DNA of 64,000 bases, taken from Woeseiaceae bacterium. Lineage in GTDB: Bacteria; Pseudomonadota; Gammaproteobacteria; Steroidobacterales; Woeseiaceae. The stretch's first letter is position 1, and every line of letters starts with the position of its first letter. A program made the translations under genes and the position numbers. The stretch lies in contig JABDOQ010000082.1 of assembly GCA_013043165.1 (NCBI GenBank), forward strand, positions 62,001 to 126,000, in the 5' to 3' direction. Shown here piece by piece: positions 9,301-20,191 of this stretch. The notes under the pieces were generated by a model. That model was not told the DNA's origin. It ran no database searches and saw only the letters and a list, made by a program, of their open reading frames with translations.

Positions 9301-12300
9301 AAGCCGTCGCCACGACGAAACAGAAAGGCATTATCGCGTGGTTCGCCGCAAACCATGTAGCCGCGAATTTGCTAATGCTTTTTATCATCGCTGCCGGAAT
9401 CATTTCTGCTTTCACGATTCGCAAGCAGACCACCCCGGATTTTGAGCTGAATACGATACAGGTTCGCGTTGCCTATTTGGGTGCTGCGCCTCAGGAAGTC
9501 GAAGAGGGCGTCGTCATAAAAATCGAAGAGGCAATTCAGGACGTCAAAGGAATCGTCAAGCTCACCGGTCGCGCGGGCGAGGGTATCGGATCGGTCACCG
9601 CAGAGGTGTCGTCAGATACCGATATCGACGAAGTTCTGAGCGAGATCAAGACGCGCGTAGACGCTATTTCAACGTTCCCCGGGCTGACGGAGAAACCCGT
9701 CATATTCAAAGAGGAGGTTCCGATCCATGTCGTGTTTGTTGCCGTCCATGGTTCACTCGACGAGTTTTCCCGGAAAGCCATTGCACAGGAAGTTCGCGAT
9801 GACCTGATGCAGCTGCCCGCCGTATCGACAGTCCAGTTTCTCGGTGATCGCCCATACGAAATCAGTATCGAAGTGTCGGAAAATGTCTTACGTCAATATG
9901 GTTTGACGATGAGCGAGGTATCGCAAGCCGTCAGGAACTCTTCGGTCGATATGCCGGGCGGAACGATAAATTCGGAGCGTGGTGACATCTCATTGCGTAC
10001 CGAAGGTCAGGTCTATACCGGGCGCGAATTCGCTTCGCTGGTGTTGCGCACGTTCCCGGACGGCACGCGGCTGACGCTGGGCGATATCGCCACGATAACG
10101 GATGGCTTCGTCGAAGAGGACGGCTACGGGCGATTTGACGGCGAGCGCACCGCGACATTGCGCGTGCTCGCAAGTGGAGAACAGAACGAATTATCCACTG
10201 CTGCCGCAGTGCAGAACTATGTCGATGCAAAAAGGATGACGCTGCCTGACGGCGTCCGAATGGACATATGGATCGACCGGTCGCACTACCTGAAAGGCCG
10301 ATTGCGGATGATGACCAGTAATATGTGGCAGGGTGCCATGTTGGTCTTCATCCTGCTGTCGTTGTTTCTGCGCATTAAGGTCGCTGCATGGGTTGTGCTC
10401 GGGATCCCGATTACGTTTCTCGGCGCTATGTGGCTCATGCCATTGGGTCCCTGGCCCGTGACAATCAATATGATGAGCCTGTTCGGATTTATTATTGTGC
10501 TGGGAATCGTCGTTGATGACGCGATTATTATCGGCGAGAGTATCTATACAAAGGTACGCGCCGAAGGACATTCACTCGATAACGTCATCCTTGGTGCGAA
10601 GCGAGTTGCTTTACCCGCGACATTCGGCGTTCTAACCACCATTGCGGCATTCGCTCCATTGTTGTTTGTCGGCGGTATCGCCGGTCCGTTTTTTGAGGCT
10701 ATTTCGGTCGTCGTCGTCCTCTGTCTGATGTTCTCGCTCGTTGAATCAAAACTGATTCTGCCTGCGCACCTGGTGCATACAAAAATAGAGCCGGTCGACG
10801 AAGAAGATCTCTTCAATCCTCAACGGCACATTACATTCTGGCATCGTATCCCGCGGTTCTTTCTCAAAATACAGCGTCACGTTCAACACGGATTACAGAA
10901 CGTCATCCACCACTGGTATCGGCCGATGGTCGAACGCGCTGTCGATAATCGCGGGCTGACAACGTCCCTGTTTGTGGCGATGCTTATTCTGACCGCTGGC
11001 GTCATGGCAAGCGGCATTGTCAAGTTTGAGATGTTCCCAGAGCAGGCCAGTGATTTCATACGCGTAGAACTCCAAATGCAAACCGGTTCCGCTCCCGATG
11101 AGCGCGACCGCGTCCTGAGCAAGCTTGAGGACACGGTGCTCGAAATGAACTCAGAGTACGTTGAGGCGAATCCGGGCTCGCTACCGATGATTCGGCACGT
11201 GGGTGCTTTTACGAGAAGTGAGACCGGCGGCATTATTTTCGTAGAACTGCCCCAGTCCGAAGACCGGCCATTCAACGGTGACGAAATCAGCAATCGTTGG
11301 CGCGAGCGAGCCGGTGAGTTTGCGGGTGTCAAAGAGCTGACTTTTTCTGACGCCGATCATTTCGGCGGTGGTCCGCCGCTGAGTTTTCGTTTAAGCGGCA
11401 AAAATTATGAAGCGTTGGAGGCCGCTGCCGCTGAACTTGCCGCAGAGCTTTCGGAGTACGAGGGTGTTTTTGATATTCGCGATACTTTCGATCGGGGCGG
11501 GGACGAAATTCGCTTGCGGATCAAGCCGGAGGCCGAAGCGCTTGGGCTGACTATGTCGTCATTGGGTCGACAGGTACGGCAGGCATTTTATGGCGAAGAG
11601 GCGCAGCGTATTCAGCGCGGTCAGGACGAACTAAAAGTGATGGTTCGATATCCGCCGGACGAACGACGCTCGATCGCAGACCTCGAAAACATGCGGATAC
11701 GAACGCTCGCCGGCGACGAAGTGCCATTCTCGTCGGTCGCAGACATGGATTTCGGCGAGGGATATTCGAGTATTTCGAGGCTTAATCGCAAGCGGACGAT
11801 CACTGTCTCCGCTGATATCGATCCGGAAATTGTCGAATCCAAAGAAATCGTCAAATCCATTTCCGAAGAGTACGTTCCGGCCCTCCTATCAAGACACCCC
11901 GGCGTTAGTTATGGCCTGGAGGGCGCAAGTCAGGAACTTGTCGACCTGCAGCGCAATCTATCTGTAGCGTCCGTCGCTGCGCTATTTCTGATCTATGCGC
12001 TGATTGCAATTCCGCTGCGTTCCTACAGTCAGCCTCTTGTCATCATGTCGGTGATTCCGTTTGGCGTGATCGGCGCTGTGATCGGGCACATAGTCATGGG
12101 TAGATCGTTGAGCATGTTCTCCCTGTTTGGACTCGTTGCGCTCGCGGGCGTCGTTGTCAATGACAGCCTCATCATGATCGATTTTATAAACAAGGCTCGT
12201 GCCGCAGGCGCCTCCCTGAAACAGTCAGTCATAGACTCCGGGACGCGGCGTTTCCGAGCCATCATTCTGACCTCATTCACGACCGCGGCTGGCCTCATGC

Positions 12301-12530
12301 CAATAATGACCGAGGGCAGTTTGCAGGCACAGACGGTGATCCCAATGGCAATCTCTCTGAGTTTTGGCATTATCTTTGCGACGGTCATCACCTTGTTCCT
12401 GATACCTTGTCTGTACATGTTGCAGGAGGACGGCTTCAAGCGCGGCCGTCAATTCAGGAACTGGTTGCTTGGTCGAACTCCGCATGATGAGGAGACACAA
12501 GCGCATTCCGCCAGCTTCGATCGGTCATAG
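9297..12530 (+). CDS. RND efflux transporter permease
   Basis: 1077 aa AcrB/MMPL-type; 4-nt overlap with adaptor; GIVVDDAIIIGE and GVVVNDSLIMIDF motifs. Confidence 0.93.
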   Translation: MKAVATTKQKGIIAWFAANHVAANLLMLFIIAAGIISAFTIRKQTTPDFELNTIQVRVAYLGAAPQEVEEGVVIKIEEAIQDVKGIVKLTGRAGEGIGSVTAEVSSDTDIDEVLSEIKTRVDAISTFPGLTEKPVIFKEEVPIHVVFVAVHGSLDEFSRKAIAQEVRDDLMQLPAVSTVQFLGDRPYEISIEVSENVLRQYGLTMSEVSQAVRNSSVDMPGGTINSERGDISLRTEGQVYTGREFASLVLRTFPDGTRLTLGDIATITDGFVEEDGYGRFDGERTATLRVLASGEQNELSTAAAVQNYVDAKRMTLPDGVRMDIWIDRSHYLKGRLRMMTSNMWQGAMLVFILLSLFLRIKVAAWVVLGIPITFLGAMWLMPLGPWPVTINMMSLFGFIIVLGIVVDDAIIIGESIYTKVRAEGHSLDNVILGAKRVALPATFGVLTTIAAFAPLLFVGGIAGPFFEAISVVVVLCLMFSLVESKLILPAHLVHTKIEPVDEEDLFNPQRHITFWHRIPRFFLKIQRHVQHGLQNVIHHWYRPMVERAVDNRGLTTSLFVAMLILTAGVMASGIVKFEMFPEQASDFIRVELQMQTGSAPDERDRVLSKLEDTVLEMNSEYVEANPGSLPMIRHVGAFTRSETGGIIFVELPQSEDRPFNGDEISNRWRERAGEFAGVKELTFSDADHFGGGPPLSFRLSGKNYEALEAAAAELAAELSEYEGVFDIRDTFDRGGDEIRLRIKPEAEALGLTMSSLGRQVRQAFYGEEAQRIQRGQDELKVMVRYPPDERRSIADLENMRIRTLAGDEVPFSSVADMDFGEGYSSISRLNRKRTITVSADIDPEIVESKEIVKSISEEYVPALLSRHPGVSYGLEGASQELVDLQRNLSVASVAALFLIYALIAIPLRSYSQPLVIMSVIPFGVIGAVIGHIVMGRSLSMFSLFGLVALAGVVVNDSLIMIDFINKARAAGASLKQSVIDSGTRRFRAIILTSFTTAAGLMPIMTEGSLQAQTVIPMAISLSFGIIFATVITLFLIPCLYMLQEDGFKRGRQFRNWLLGRTPHDEETQAHSASFDRS

Positions 12531-12535
12531 CCGAA

Positions 12536-13447
12536 TTGCCAAAACAAACTTCTGAAATCCGGGACGGTGTCATTACCGGCCTGATCGCGTACGTGATCTG
12601 GGGTTTCCTGCCGATCTATTTCAAAATCGTGGGGTCCGTCAATCCTCTGGAAGTCCTGTCGCACCGAATCATCTGGGCTGTACCGTTCGGGGCCGCGATC
12701 CTGTTTGCGCGGCGGCAGTGGCCTGATGTTCGTCGTGCTTTGACGCATCGCCAGATGCTTGGCTGGTTGTCGCTGTCGGCGTTCTTTATCGCATTAAACT
12801 GGCTTGTCTACATCTGGGCGATTCAGGACGAACGGATCTTCGAAACCAGTCTTGGCTACTACATCAACCCACTGACCAACACGCTCAGCGGCATTATCCT
12901 GTTCGGCGAAAGATTGCGACGATTGCAAAAGCTCGCGGTCGTCCTCGCCTTCTTCGGTGTCCTTGTATTGACCATCAGCGGCGGCCAGGTACCCTGGGTA
13001 GCACTGTTTCTCGCGATCAGTTTCACCGTGTATGCGGTTATTCGAAAGCGAGTTGTTATCGGCGGCATGCCGGGGCTGTTTATTGAAACGCTGCTGTTAC
13101 TTCCTTTCGCCGTTGCCTGGTTCATATGGATCAAATCGGACGGCCAGGCGGCATTCGCCGCCGGTGATGTGTCGCTGACGTTCTGGCTGATCATGGCCGG
13201 GCCGCTGACCGCGGTACCGTTACTGTTTTTTGCGCTCGCGGCACGGCGCCTGCCGCTGACGACGATCGGGTTCATGCAGTTCCTGGCGCCGACGCTGCAG
13301 TTTTGTGTCGGCGTTTACTACGGGGAGCAGCTAACGACGGCGCACCTGATTTGTTTTGGATGTATCTGGGTGGCGGTTGCTTTCTTCAGTATTGACGCGA
13401 TCCGGGCAACAAAAAAGCCCCCGCAGGCTGCACCTGCAGGGGCTTGA
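12536..13447 (+). CDS. rarD: EamA family transporter RarD
   Basis: GLIAYVIWGFLPIYFKIV, SHRIIWAVPF typical of RarD; TTG start. Confidence 0.88.
   Translation: MPKQTSEIRDGVITGLIAYVIWGFLPIYFKIVGSVNPLEVLSHRIIWAVPFGAAILFARRQWPDVRRALTHRQMLGWLSLSAFFIALNWLVYIWAIQDERIFETSLGYYINPLTNTLSGIILFGERLRRLQKLAVVLAFFGVLVLTISGGQVPWVALFLAISFTVYAVIRKRVVIGGMPGLFIETLLLLPFAVAWFIWIKSDGQAAFAAGDVSLTFWLIMAGPLTAVPLLFFALAARRLPLTTIGFMQFLAPTLQFCVGVYYGEQLTTAHLICFGCIWVAVAFFSIDAIRATKKPPQAAPAGA
13411..13445 (-). terminator. Rho-independent terminator of fusA2-type gene, embedded in rarD 3' end
   Basis: Minus strand AAGCCCCtgCAGGtgcagCCTGcgGGGGCTTTTTTG: strong stem plus T run; lies 20 bp past the EF-G stop. Confidence 0.85.
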
Positions 13448-13464
13448 TCACGTTTGGCGTGCTG

Positions 13465-15549
13465 CTACTTCTTCGCCCTGCGTTCCTGTGCTTCCCTGAT
13501 GACCTCGTCAGCAACATTCTGCGGGCACGGTGCGTAGTGCGAAAACTCCATGGAAAACTGACCACGACCTGAAGTCAGCGTTCGCAGATGACCGATGTAA
13601 CCGAACATGTCGGCCAGCGGTGCGTCTGCCTTGACGCGAACGCCGGTGGCGCCCGCGTCCTGCGACTTGATCATGCCGCGACGTCGGTTCAGGTCACCAA
13701 TAACGTCGCCGACGTTGTCGTCCGGCGAAAAGACATCCACCTTCATGATCGGCTCAAGTATTTGCGGTCCGGCTTTCGGCACCGACTGGCGATACGCGGC
13801 CTTGGTCGCAATTTCAAACGCGAGCGCCGATGAATCCACGGCATGGAAGGCGCCATCAAGCAGCGTGAACTTCACGTCGAGCAGTGGGTAGCCGGCCAAC
13901 GTGCCTTCGCTCATGCAGCTGGCAAACGCTTTCTCGATCGCGCCCCAGTATTCGCGCGGCACGTTGCCGCCCGTTACCTTGGATTCGAACTCGTAGCCAA
14001 CGTTTTTTTCCGCGGGTTCGATCTGGTACTCGATCTTGCCGTATTGGCCGGATCCACCGGACTGTTTCTTATGCGTGTAAGTATCTTCGACCATCTGGGT
14101 GATCGTCTCGCGGTAGGCCACCTGAGGCTTGCCCATTTCGACATCGACCTTGTGCGTGCGTCGCAAAATGTCCACCTTGATGTCGAGGTGCAGCTCACCC
14201 ATGCCCTTGATCAGGGTCTCGCCGGAATCCTCATCGGTTGCCACCTGGAATGACGGGTCTTCCTGAACCATCTTGTTCAGGGCGACGCCCATTTTCTCGG
14301 TGCCTGCCTTGTCTTTCGGCGAGATCGCAATGGAGATCACGGGGTCCGGAAATACCATCGGTTCCAGAGTCGCGGGATTATCGACGTCGGCCAATGTATG
14401 GCCGGTTCGCGTGTTCTTCATGCCGAGAAGCGCGACGATGTCACCGGCCTGCGCCGAATCGAGCTCTTCCCGCGAATCCGCATGCATCTCTACGATGCGG
14501 CCAATACGCTCGTTTTTCCCCGTAAAGGTATTGAGAACGTTGTCACCCTTTTTGATGGTGCCGGAATAGATACGTGTAAAAGTCAGAGCGCCGTAGCGGT
14601 CATCCATAATCTTGAACGCGAGCGCGCGCAGCGGTTTGCCGGGATCGACGACGGCGAAACCACCGGTTTCGTTGCCTTCAAGATCGATTTCCGGCTGCGG
14701 CTTGACCTCGGTCGGATTCGGCAGATAGTCAACAACTGCATTAAGAATGTTCTGTATCCCTTTGTTTTTAAACGCAGAACCACAGAAAGTCGGGAAGAAA
14801 TCGAGCGCGATCGTGCCCTTGCGAATGCATCGCTTGAGATCCTCGATCGACGGCTCTTCACCTTCCAGGTAAGCCTCAAGAAGGTCATCGTCCTGCTCAA
14901 CGGCGGTTTCGATCAACTTCTCGCGCCACTCGGCGACAAGGTCCGTCATATCCTCAGGAACATCGCCAATCGTGTAGGATTCGGGGTCGCTTGAATCACT
15001 CCAGATCCAGGATTTCTGCGTCAGAAGGTCAACGACCCCGACGAAATCGTCCTCGATGCCAATCGGCAGAACCATGACCAGCGGATTAGCGGCCAGCACA
15101 TCCTTGACCTGCTTTACGACGCGGTAGAAGTCGGCGCCGATCCGGTCAAGCTTGTTGACGAAAATAATGCGTGCGACTTCCGAATCATTGGCGTAGCGCC
15201 AATTCGTCTCGGACTGCGGCTCAACGCCGCCGGAGCCACAGAACACGCCGACACCGCCATCGAGAACTTTCAGCGAACGATAGACTTCGATCGTGAAATC
15301 AACGTGTCCGGGCGTATCGATGATATTCATGCGGTGCTTGTTCCATTCGCAGCTGGTTGCGGCGGACTGGATCGTAATGCCGCGCTCCTGCTCCTGGTCC
15401 ATAAAGTCCGTCGTGGCTTCGCCGTCATGGACTTCACCGGTCTTATGAATCTTGCCCGTGAGCTTGAGAATCCGCTCGGTGGTTGTCGTCTTACCCGCAT
15501 CCACGTGGGCAAAAATGCCGATATTTCGATAAGTGCTAAGGTCTTTCAT
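13465..15549 (-). CDS. fusA: Elongation factor G, EF-G2-like paralogue
   Basis: G1 [32 protein letters not shown]; stands alone, not with rpsL/rpsG/tuf. Confidence 0.9.
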   Translation of the reverse strand: MKDLSTYRNIGIFAHVDAGKTTTTERILKLTGKIHKTGEVHDGEATTDFMDQEQERGITIQSAATSCEWNKHRMNIIDTPGHVDFTIEVYRSLKVLDGGVGVFCGSGGVEPQSETNWRYANDSEVARIIFVNKLDRIGADFYRVVKQVKDVLAANPLVMVLPIGIEDDFVGVVDLLTQKSWIWSDSSDPESYTIGDVPEDMTDLVAEWREKLIETAVEQDDDLLEAYLEGEEPSIEDLKRCIRKGTIALDFFPTFCGSAFKNKGIQNILNAVVDYLPNPTEVKPQPEIDLEGNETGGFAVVDPGKPLRALAFKIMDDRYGALTFTRIYSGTIKKGDNVLNTFTGKNERIGRIVEMHADSREELDSAQAGDIVALLGMKNTRTGHTLADVDNPATLEPMVFPDPVISIAISPKDKAGTEKMGVALNKMVQEDPSFQVATDEDSGETLIKGMGELHLDIKVDILRRTHKVDVEMGKPQVAYRETITQMVEDTYTHKKQSGGSGQYGKIEYQIEPAEKNVGYEFESKVTGGNVPREYWGAIEKAFASCMSEGTLAGYPLLDVKFTLLDGAFHAVDSSALAFEIATKAAYRQSVPKAGPQILEPIMKVDVFSPDDNVGDVIGDLNRRRGMIKSQDAGATGVRVKADAPLADMFGYIGHLRTLTSGRGQFSMEFSHYAPCPQNVADEVIREAQERRAKK

Positions 15550-15853
15550 CTCTCTGCTTCAGCTCTGTGTAATCCAACTCGGCGACCAACCTCGTTCATC
15601 GCCATACCTGCAGGTGCTCGCAAACGCCTGCCAAAGCGAGAACCCGGTGGTACAAACGCGGTGGGTGCACGTAATCCATGCCGATCCCTGAGGTGCTTTT
15701 TGGCAGCTGCTGCGGTGCTGATCAGCAGCGGGGACGGGCGTTCGGGCGCGGATAATAGCAGTGCCGCAGTCCCTAAACCAGTGAAATTCAAAGAAAGCCG
15801 TGCTCAGGCATAGGCCCGGGTCATTTTCCCTTGCACGTCAGTCAGTTAGTGGC

Positions 15854-16537
15854 TCAGCGTCGCAGGATTGCAAGCCATCGTGCTATGTTCAGCAAACTCA
15901 TCAGGGACGCCGACACATAGGTCAGAGCCGCGGCTGTCAGCAGCCGGCGCGCATGCGGTCGATCCACGTCTTTCAGGACGCGGTGCTGGTCGAGCATCGG
16001 TAGCGCCCGGCCGAAACTCGCGTCAAATTCCGTGGGCAGGGTCACGAAGTGGACGAGGGCCGAAATTCCCAGGGTCAGGAATCCGGCGGCGAAGGTCAGC
16101 AGTCCGATCGCCGGCACCCGGGTCACGATGCCGAGAAACGGTGAGATCATGAGCACGCCTGCCCCGATACGTTCCACGCCGTGCGTCGCCTTGACGAGGC
16201 GGGTTCGCAGACGGAGTGGCGCGTATTCCTGGTGATCCTGCAGGGCGTGACCGACTTCGTGCGCAGCGACCGTAATCGCCGTCAATGAGCGGCCATCGAA
16301 TTTGTCCGGAGTCAGCCTGACTGCCTTGGCTTCGGGGTCATAGTGATCGCCGGTCTCGGTCGCTTCGACCTTTACGGAACTGAGCCCGTGTGCGTCGAGG
16401 AGGTGGCGCGCCAGCTGAGCGCCGGAACCCGAGTAGCGGTCAGCCGGGTTGCTATAGCGAGTGAGGACCCTCCGTACCCACAAACCGGGTCCGAAAACGG
16501 CCACGAGCACCAGCAGGATTACAACGACCAAAGCCAT
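15854..16537 (-). CDS. YugP-like neutral zinc metallopeptidase
   Basis: Membrane N-terminus; VAAHEVGHALQD HExxH motif. Confidence 0.88.
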   Translation of the reverse strand: MALVVVILLVLVAVFGPGLWVRRVLTRYSNPADRYSGSGAQLARHLLDAHGLSSVKVEATETGDHYDPEAKAVRLTPDKFDGRSLTAITVAAHEVGHALQDHQEYAPLRLRTRLVKATHGVERIGAGVLMISPFLGIVTRVPAIGLLTFAAGFLTLGISALVHFVTLPTEFDASFGRALPMLDQHRVLKDVDRPHARRLLTAAALTYVSASLMSLLNIARWLAILRR

Positions 16538-16577
16538 GGCTATATCCTAACGCGGTTTCGCGCCGGTCAATACGGTC

Positions 16578-18428
16578 TTGTGGCAGTGTTGCTGTTCGCC
16601 GATTACGGGTAAAGTGATTCGACGCGTGCCACCATTTCTCGCGCCGAGGCTTATTTTGACGCTCGATCAACTGACGCTGTTCTCACTGTTGCTGCTGGTG
16701 TTTGCGTTTCTCATCTGGGGGCGCTGGCGCTATGACCTCGTGGCCTTCGTTGCGCTTTTGGCGGCCTTGCTGACGGGCCTCGTGCCGGTCGAGAAAGCGT
16801 TCTCCGGGTTCGGTCATCCCGCAACGATTATCATCGCGCTGGTACTCATTGTCAGCCGGGGGCTTTCCAATTCGGGTGCTATCGAGATTATCGTGCGACA
16901 TCTCGTCGATGCCTCGCGAAAACTGTCAACGCATATCACGATCATGTCAGGTATCGCGGCCGGTCTTTCCGCGCTGATGAACAATGTCGCGGCGCTGGCA
17001 CTGCTAATGCCGGTCGACATGCACGCGGCAAAAAAGGCGGGCCGCAGTCCTGCGCTGTCGCTCATGCCGCTGTCGTTTGCATCGATTCTTGGCGGCATGA
17101 TCACGCTGATTGGCACTCCGCCTAACATCATCATTGCCGAATTTCGCGGCGACGTACTGGGCGAGCCTTTTCGCATGTTCGATTTCGCCCCGGTGGGCAT
17201 CGCCTGCGCAGCCGTCGGGGTTGCTTACGTAGCGACGATTGGCTGGCGATTGTTGCCGTCAGGAAGGCGCACAGCCGATGCAGGCAAGGAGCTTTTCGAC
17301 CTGGCGAACTATATCGCCGAGGTGCGGGTGCCTGAAGGGTCGCCGGCGATTGGCCAGCTCGTTCGGGACCTCGAAGACCAGGCGGCAAAAAGCGATGTCG
17401 AAATAATAGGGTTGACTCGGCGCGGTCGGCGCTTGCCCGGCCTCGCACGCATCGCTGAAATCAGAGCTGGCGATATCCTCGTTATGGAGGCAAGCCCCGA
17501 CAGCATCGAGGAAGCGCTGGGTGCCCTGAAGCTCGAATATGTCGGTAAGGGCAAAGCCCAGCTTGCCGACAAGCACCTGATCCTCAACGAAGCCGTCGTG
17601 CAGGAGTCGTCGAGGCTGGTAGGAAAATCAGCCATGGACGTACGCATGCTGTATCGCTATCAGGTTGCGCTGGTCGGCGTATCAAGACGGGGCAAGCGGT
17701 TCCGGGACAACGTACGCAAACTCGAATTGCGGCCGGGTGATGTATTGCTTCTTCTGGGCGCGGACGAGCGCCTCGCAGATGTTACCTCGCGTCTTGGTCT
17801 GCTACCGCTTGCCGATCGTGGCCAGCGTGTGATCCAGCGCGACAAGGCATGGCTTGCGGTCGGTGTTTTTGGCGCGGCAATATTGGCGGCCAGCGTCGGA
17901 CTTTTATACCTGCCGATTGCGCTCGGTTGCGTAGCCGCCCTTTACGTGATCCTGCAGGTTGTCCCGATCCGCGATGTCTATACTTCCGTCGAGTGGCCGG
18001 TGATTGTATTGCTCGGTTCGATGATCCCTATCGGCGGCGCATTGCAGTCGACGGGAGGGACGGAACTGATTGCCGGCGGTATCGTGGTTTTGTCGGCAGG
18101 TTTTTCGCCCGTGGTCGTTCTAACCCTGCTTATTATTATTACGATGACGTTGTCGGATGTCATGAATAACACGGCGACAGCCGTGATCGCGGCCCCGATC
18201 GCAGTCGAAATCGCAGCGCGACTGGACGTCAGCCCGGATCCATTCTTGATGGGTGTTGCCGTCGCCGCATCCTGTGCGTTTCTCACGCCGATCGGACACA
18301 AGAACAACACGCTGATAATGGGCCCGGGGGGCTACCACTTTGGCGACTACTGGCGTATGGGGCTCCCACTTGAAATATTGGTCGTCGCTGTATCGGTGCC
18401 CGCGATCATCACCGTGTGGCCGATGTAA
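16578..18428 (+). CDS. SLC13-family permease with two TrkA-C domains; true start probably near 16656
   Basis: 12-TM; GTPPNIIIAEFRGD, MNNTATAVIAAPIA; RCK_C-like VPEGSPAIGQL segments. Confidence 0.85.
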   Translation: MWQCCCSPITGKVIRRVPPFLAPRLILTLDQLTLFSLLLLVFAFLIWGRWRYDLVAFVALLAALLTGLVPVEKAFSGFGHPATIIIALVLIVSRGLSNSGAIEIIVRHLVDASRKLSTHITIMSGIAAGLSALMNNVAALALLMPVDMHAAKKAGRSPALSLMPLSFASILGGMITLIGTPPNIIIAEFRGDVLGEPFRMFDFAPVGIACAAVGVAYVATIGWRLLPSGRRTADAGKELFDLANYIAEVRVPEGSPAIGQLVRDLEDQAAKSDVEIIGLTRRGRRLPGLARIAEIRAGDILVMEASPDSIEEALGALKLEYVGKGKAQLADKHLILNEAVVQESSRLVGKSAMDVRMLYRYQVALVGVSRRGKRFRDNVRKLELRPGDVLLLLGADERLADVTSRLGLLPLADRGQRVIQRDKAWLAVGVFGAAILAASVGLLYLPIALGCVAALYVILQVVPIRDVYTSVEWPVIVLLGSMIPIGGALQSTGGTELIAGGIVVLSAGFSPVVVLTLLIIITMTLSDVMNNTATAVIAAPIAVEIAARLDVSPDPFLMGVAVAASCAFLTPIGHKNNTLIMGPGGYHFGDYWRMGLPLEILVVAVSVPAIITVWPM

Positions 18429-18575
18429 TATGTCAATAGCTTGTCGCAAAATGCCTGAAAACGGCGTCAAAAACTGACAAAGAACGCACAATCCTGCCCG
18501 GTCGCTATTTTGATTTTGAACGTAAATTTTTGATAAATAACAAGTAAAAAAACAATCCGGATGTGATCCTGCGGT

Positions 18576-18591
18576 TGGCATACCGCTTGCA
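18576..18591 (+). promoter_or_regulatory. Candidate sigma-54 (-24/-12) promoter
   Basis: TGGCATACCGCTTGCA = TGGC-N7-TTGCA, matching the consensus spacing, about 65 bp upstream of the 18655 ATG. Confidence 0.65.
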
Positions 18592-18654
18592 GCTCTATAG
18601 TTGCCGGCGCTGCAAATGGCGTTACAGGCAGCGCAACAATAGAGGAAAAGCGCC

Positions 18655-18888
18655 ATGGCGAAATCGACGATTCAGGATTGGACCGACAGTATCGTGTTGT
18701 TGAAGTTCGACCAACACAAGGATGTGAAGTACCAGGTTTATCGGGACGAGCAGAGACATTTCCTGGAGCTGCGTGATTCGGACGACACCCATATCCACAC
18801 GCTCGAGCTCCCCGACGGAATGAAGCTGGACAAGACCAGCTATGAGGTCCTGTTGCGTTACGTGCTGCTGGACGTTGCGTCGGCGTGA
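18655..18888 (+). CDS. Conserved-looking small protein of unknown function (77 aa)
   Basis: ORF with gaggaaa SD region; candidate sigma-54 promoter upstream; charged soluble composition. Confidence 0.7.
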   Translation: MAKSTIQDWTDSIVLLKFDQHKDVKYQVYRDEQRHFLELRDSDDTHIHTLELPDGMKLDKTSYEVLLRYVLLDVASA

Positions 18889-20096
18889 TCTTCAACAGCC
18901 TGCCAAACACGTAGCAGGTTCTCGCCCAGAAGCTTGCGAATATCCGATTCGCTGTAGCCGCGCTCCAGCAGGCCCCTGATCAGGTTCGGATACTGCGACA
19001 CGTCTTTGAGCCCGGTAGGCAACGAGTCGCCGACACCATCAAAATCCGAACCGATGCCGACGTGGTCAACTCCGACCAGCCGCACAACATGATCGAAGTG
19101 ATCAAGGACATCGTCGAGCGAGGCGAATGGAAACGGCCCGTGTTCATCGGCATAGGTCTTTGCGTAGGAAAGATAGATTTGGTCTTCCTTCAGCTCCGGG
19201 TGCTCGGCCAGGTAGTCTTTTCGAGCCGCAGACCGGGCGTCGCCGTAGTCCCTCGACTCCCGCGTCAAAAAAGTGGAGCCGAAATTGATCTGGATGAGGC
19301 CGCCGTTGCGCGCCAGCGCCAGAATCATCTCATCACTCATGTTGCGTTCGAAGCCCGGCGTGAAATGACGGGCCGATGAATGCGACGCGATGACAGGCGC
19401 CTCGCTTAGATCCACAATTTGCCAGAAAGCGTCGTCCGAGACGTGACTGACGTCGACCATGATGCCGAGCCGGTTCATTTCCTTGACAACCCGGACCCCG
19501 AACTCGCTGAGTCCGTTCCATTGTCGATTTTCGTCGTATGACGAATCGGAAATGAGATTGGACAAACTGTGAGTCAAGGTAATGTAGCGTATGCCCCTGT
19601 CGTAGAAATGTTGCAGATTGGCAAGGTCTCCTTCAATAGGAGACCCGTTTTCCATTCCCATTGGCAGTGACATCAGTCCGGATTCGAACTGCTGCTTTAT
19701 GTCGTCGACCGAGCGCGCGATTGCGAATTTGTCCGGTGAATTCTCGACAATCTCTTCGACCAGCGTTATCAGTGAATCGGCCGTTTCCTTCGACCGTCCC
19801 TCGCTCTCAAGTTCTGCCGGCGTGTAGATCGACATGAATGGCGCGTTGAGACCGCCGGCAATAGCCCGCGGATAATCGAAATCGCCGTCCTCGGTCGCGC
19901 TGGAAATATCTGCCGGGATTTTATTGAGGCGGTAAGGCACGTCGACGTGAGTGTCCACAATAATGCTGGTCTCGGCGATCTGTTGCGCGCGAGCCGCTAA
20001 ATCAACTGGCTGCGAGCCTCGCATATCGCCCGAATGTTGCCCGCAACCACTGATTAGCAGGGCTGTTACCGACAGCAGTAATGTCTTGCAGGTCAT
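18858..20096 (-). CDS. Membrane dipeptidase (M19 renal dipeptidase family), lipoprotein
   Basis: Lipobox LLISGCGQ; VDTHVDVPYRL, DVSHVSDDAFW, HVGIGSDFDGVGD motifs. Confidence 0.92.
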   Translation of the reverse strand: MTCKTLLLSVTALLISGCGQHSGDMRGSQPVDLAARAQQIAETSIIVDTHVDVPYRLNKIPADISSATEDGDFDYPRAIAGGLNAPFMSIYTPAELESEGRSKETADSLITLVEEIVENSPDKFAIARSVDDIKQQFESGLMSLPMGMENGSPIEGDLANLQHFYDRGIRYITLTHSLSNLISDSSYDENRQWNGLSEFGVRVVKEMNRLGIMVDVSHVSDDAFWQIVDLSEAPVIASHSSARHFTPGFERNMSDEMILALARNGGLIQINFGSTFLTRESRDYGDARSAARKDYLAEHPELKEDQIYLSYAKTYADEHGPFPFASLDDVLDHFDHVVRLVGVDHVGIGSDFDGVGDSLPTGLKDVSQYPNLIRGLLERGYSESDIRKLLGENLLRVWQAVEDHADATSSST

Positions 20097-20191
20097 ACGG
20101 AGGTTTTACTGGTTTGAAGGGCCGAAGATTGTAACAATAGGAGGCTGCCCGATGCAGGTACCTGGGCAATTTGGCAGACAGGAGACTGGTT

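Noticed and set aside
15546-15791. 81-aa ORF between EF-G and YugP-like gene
   Set aside because: No SD or recognisable domain; region looks like leader DNA. A structured RNA could not be supported by eye.
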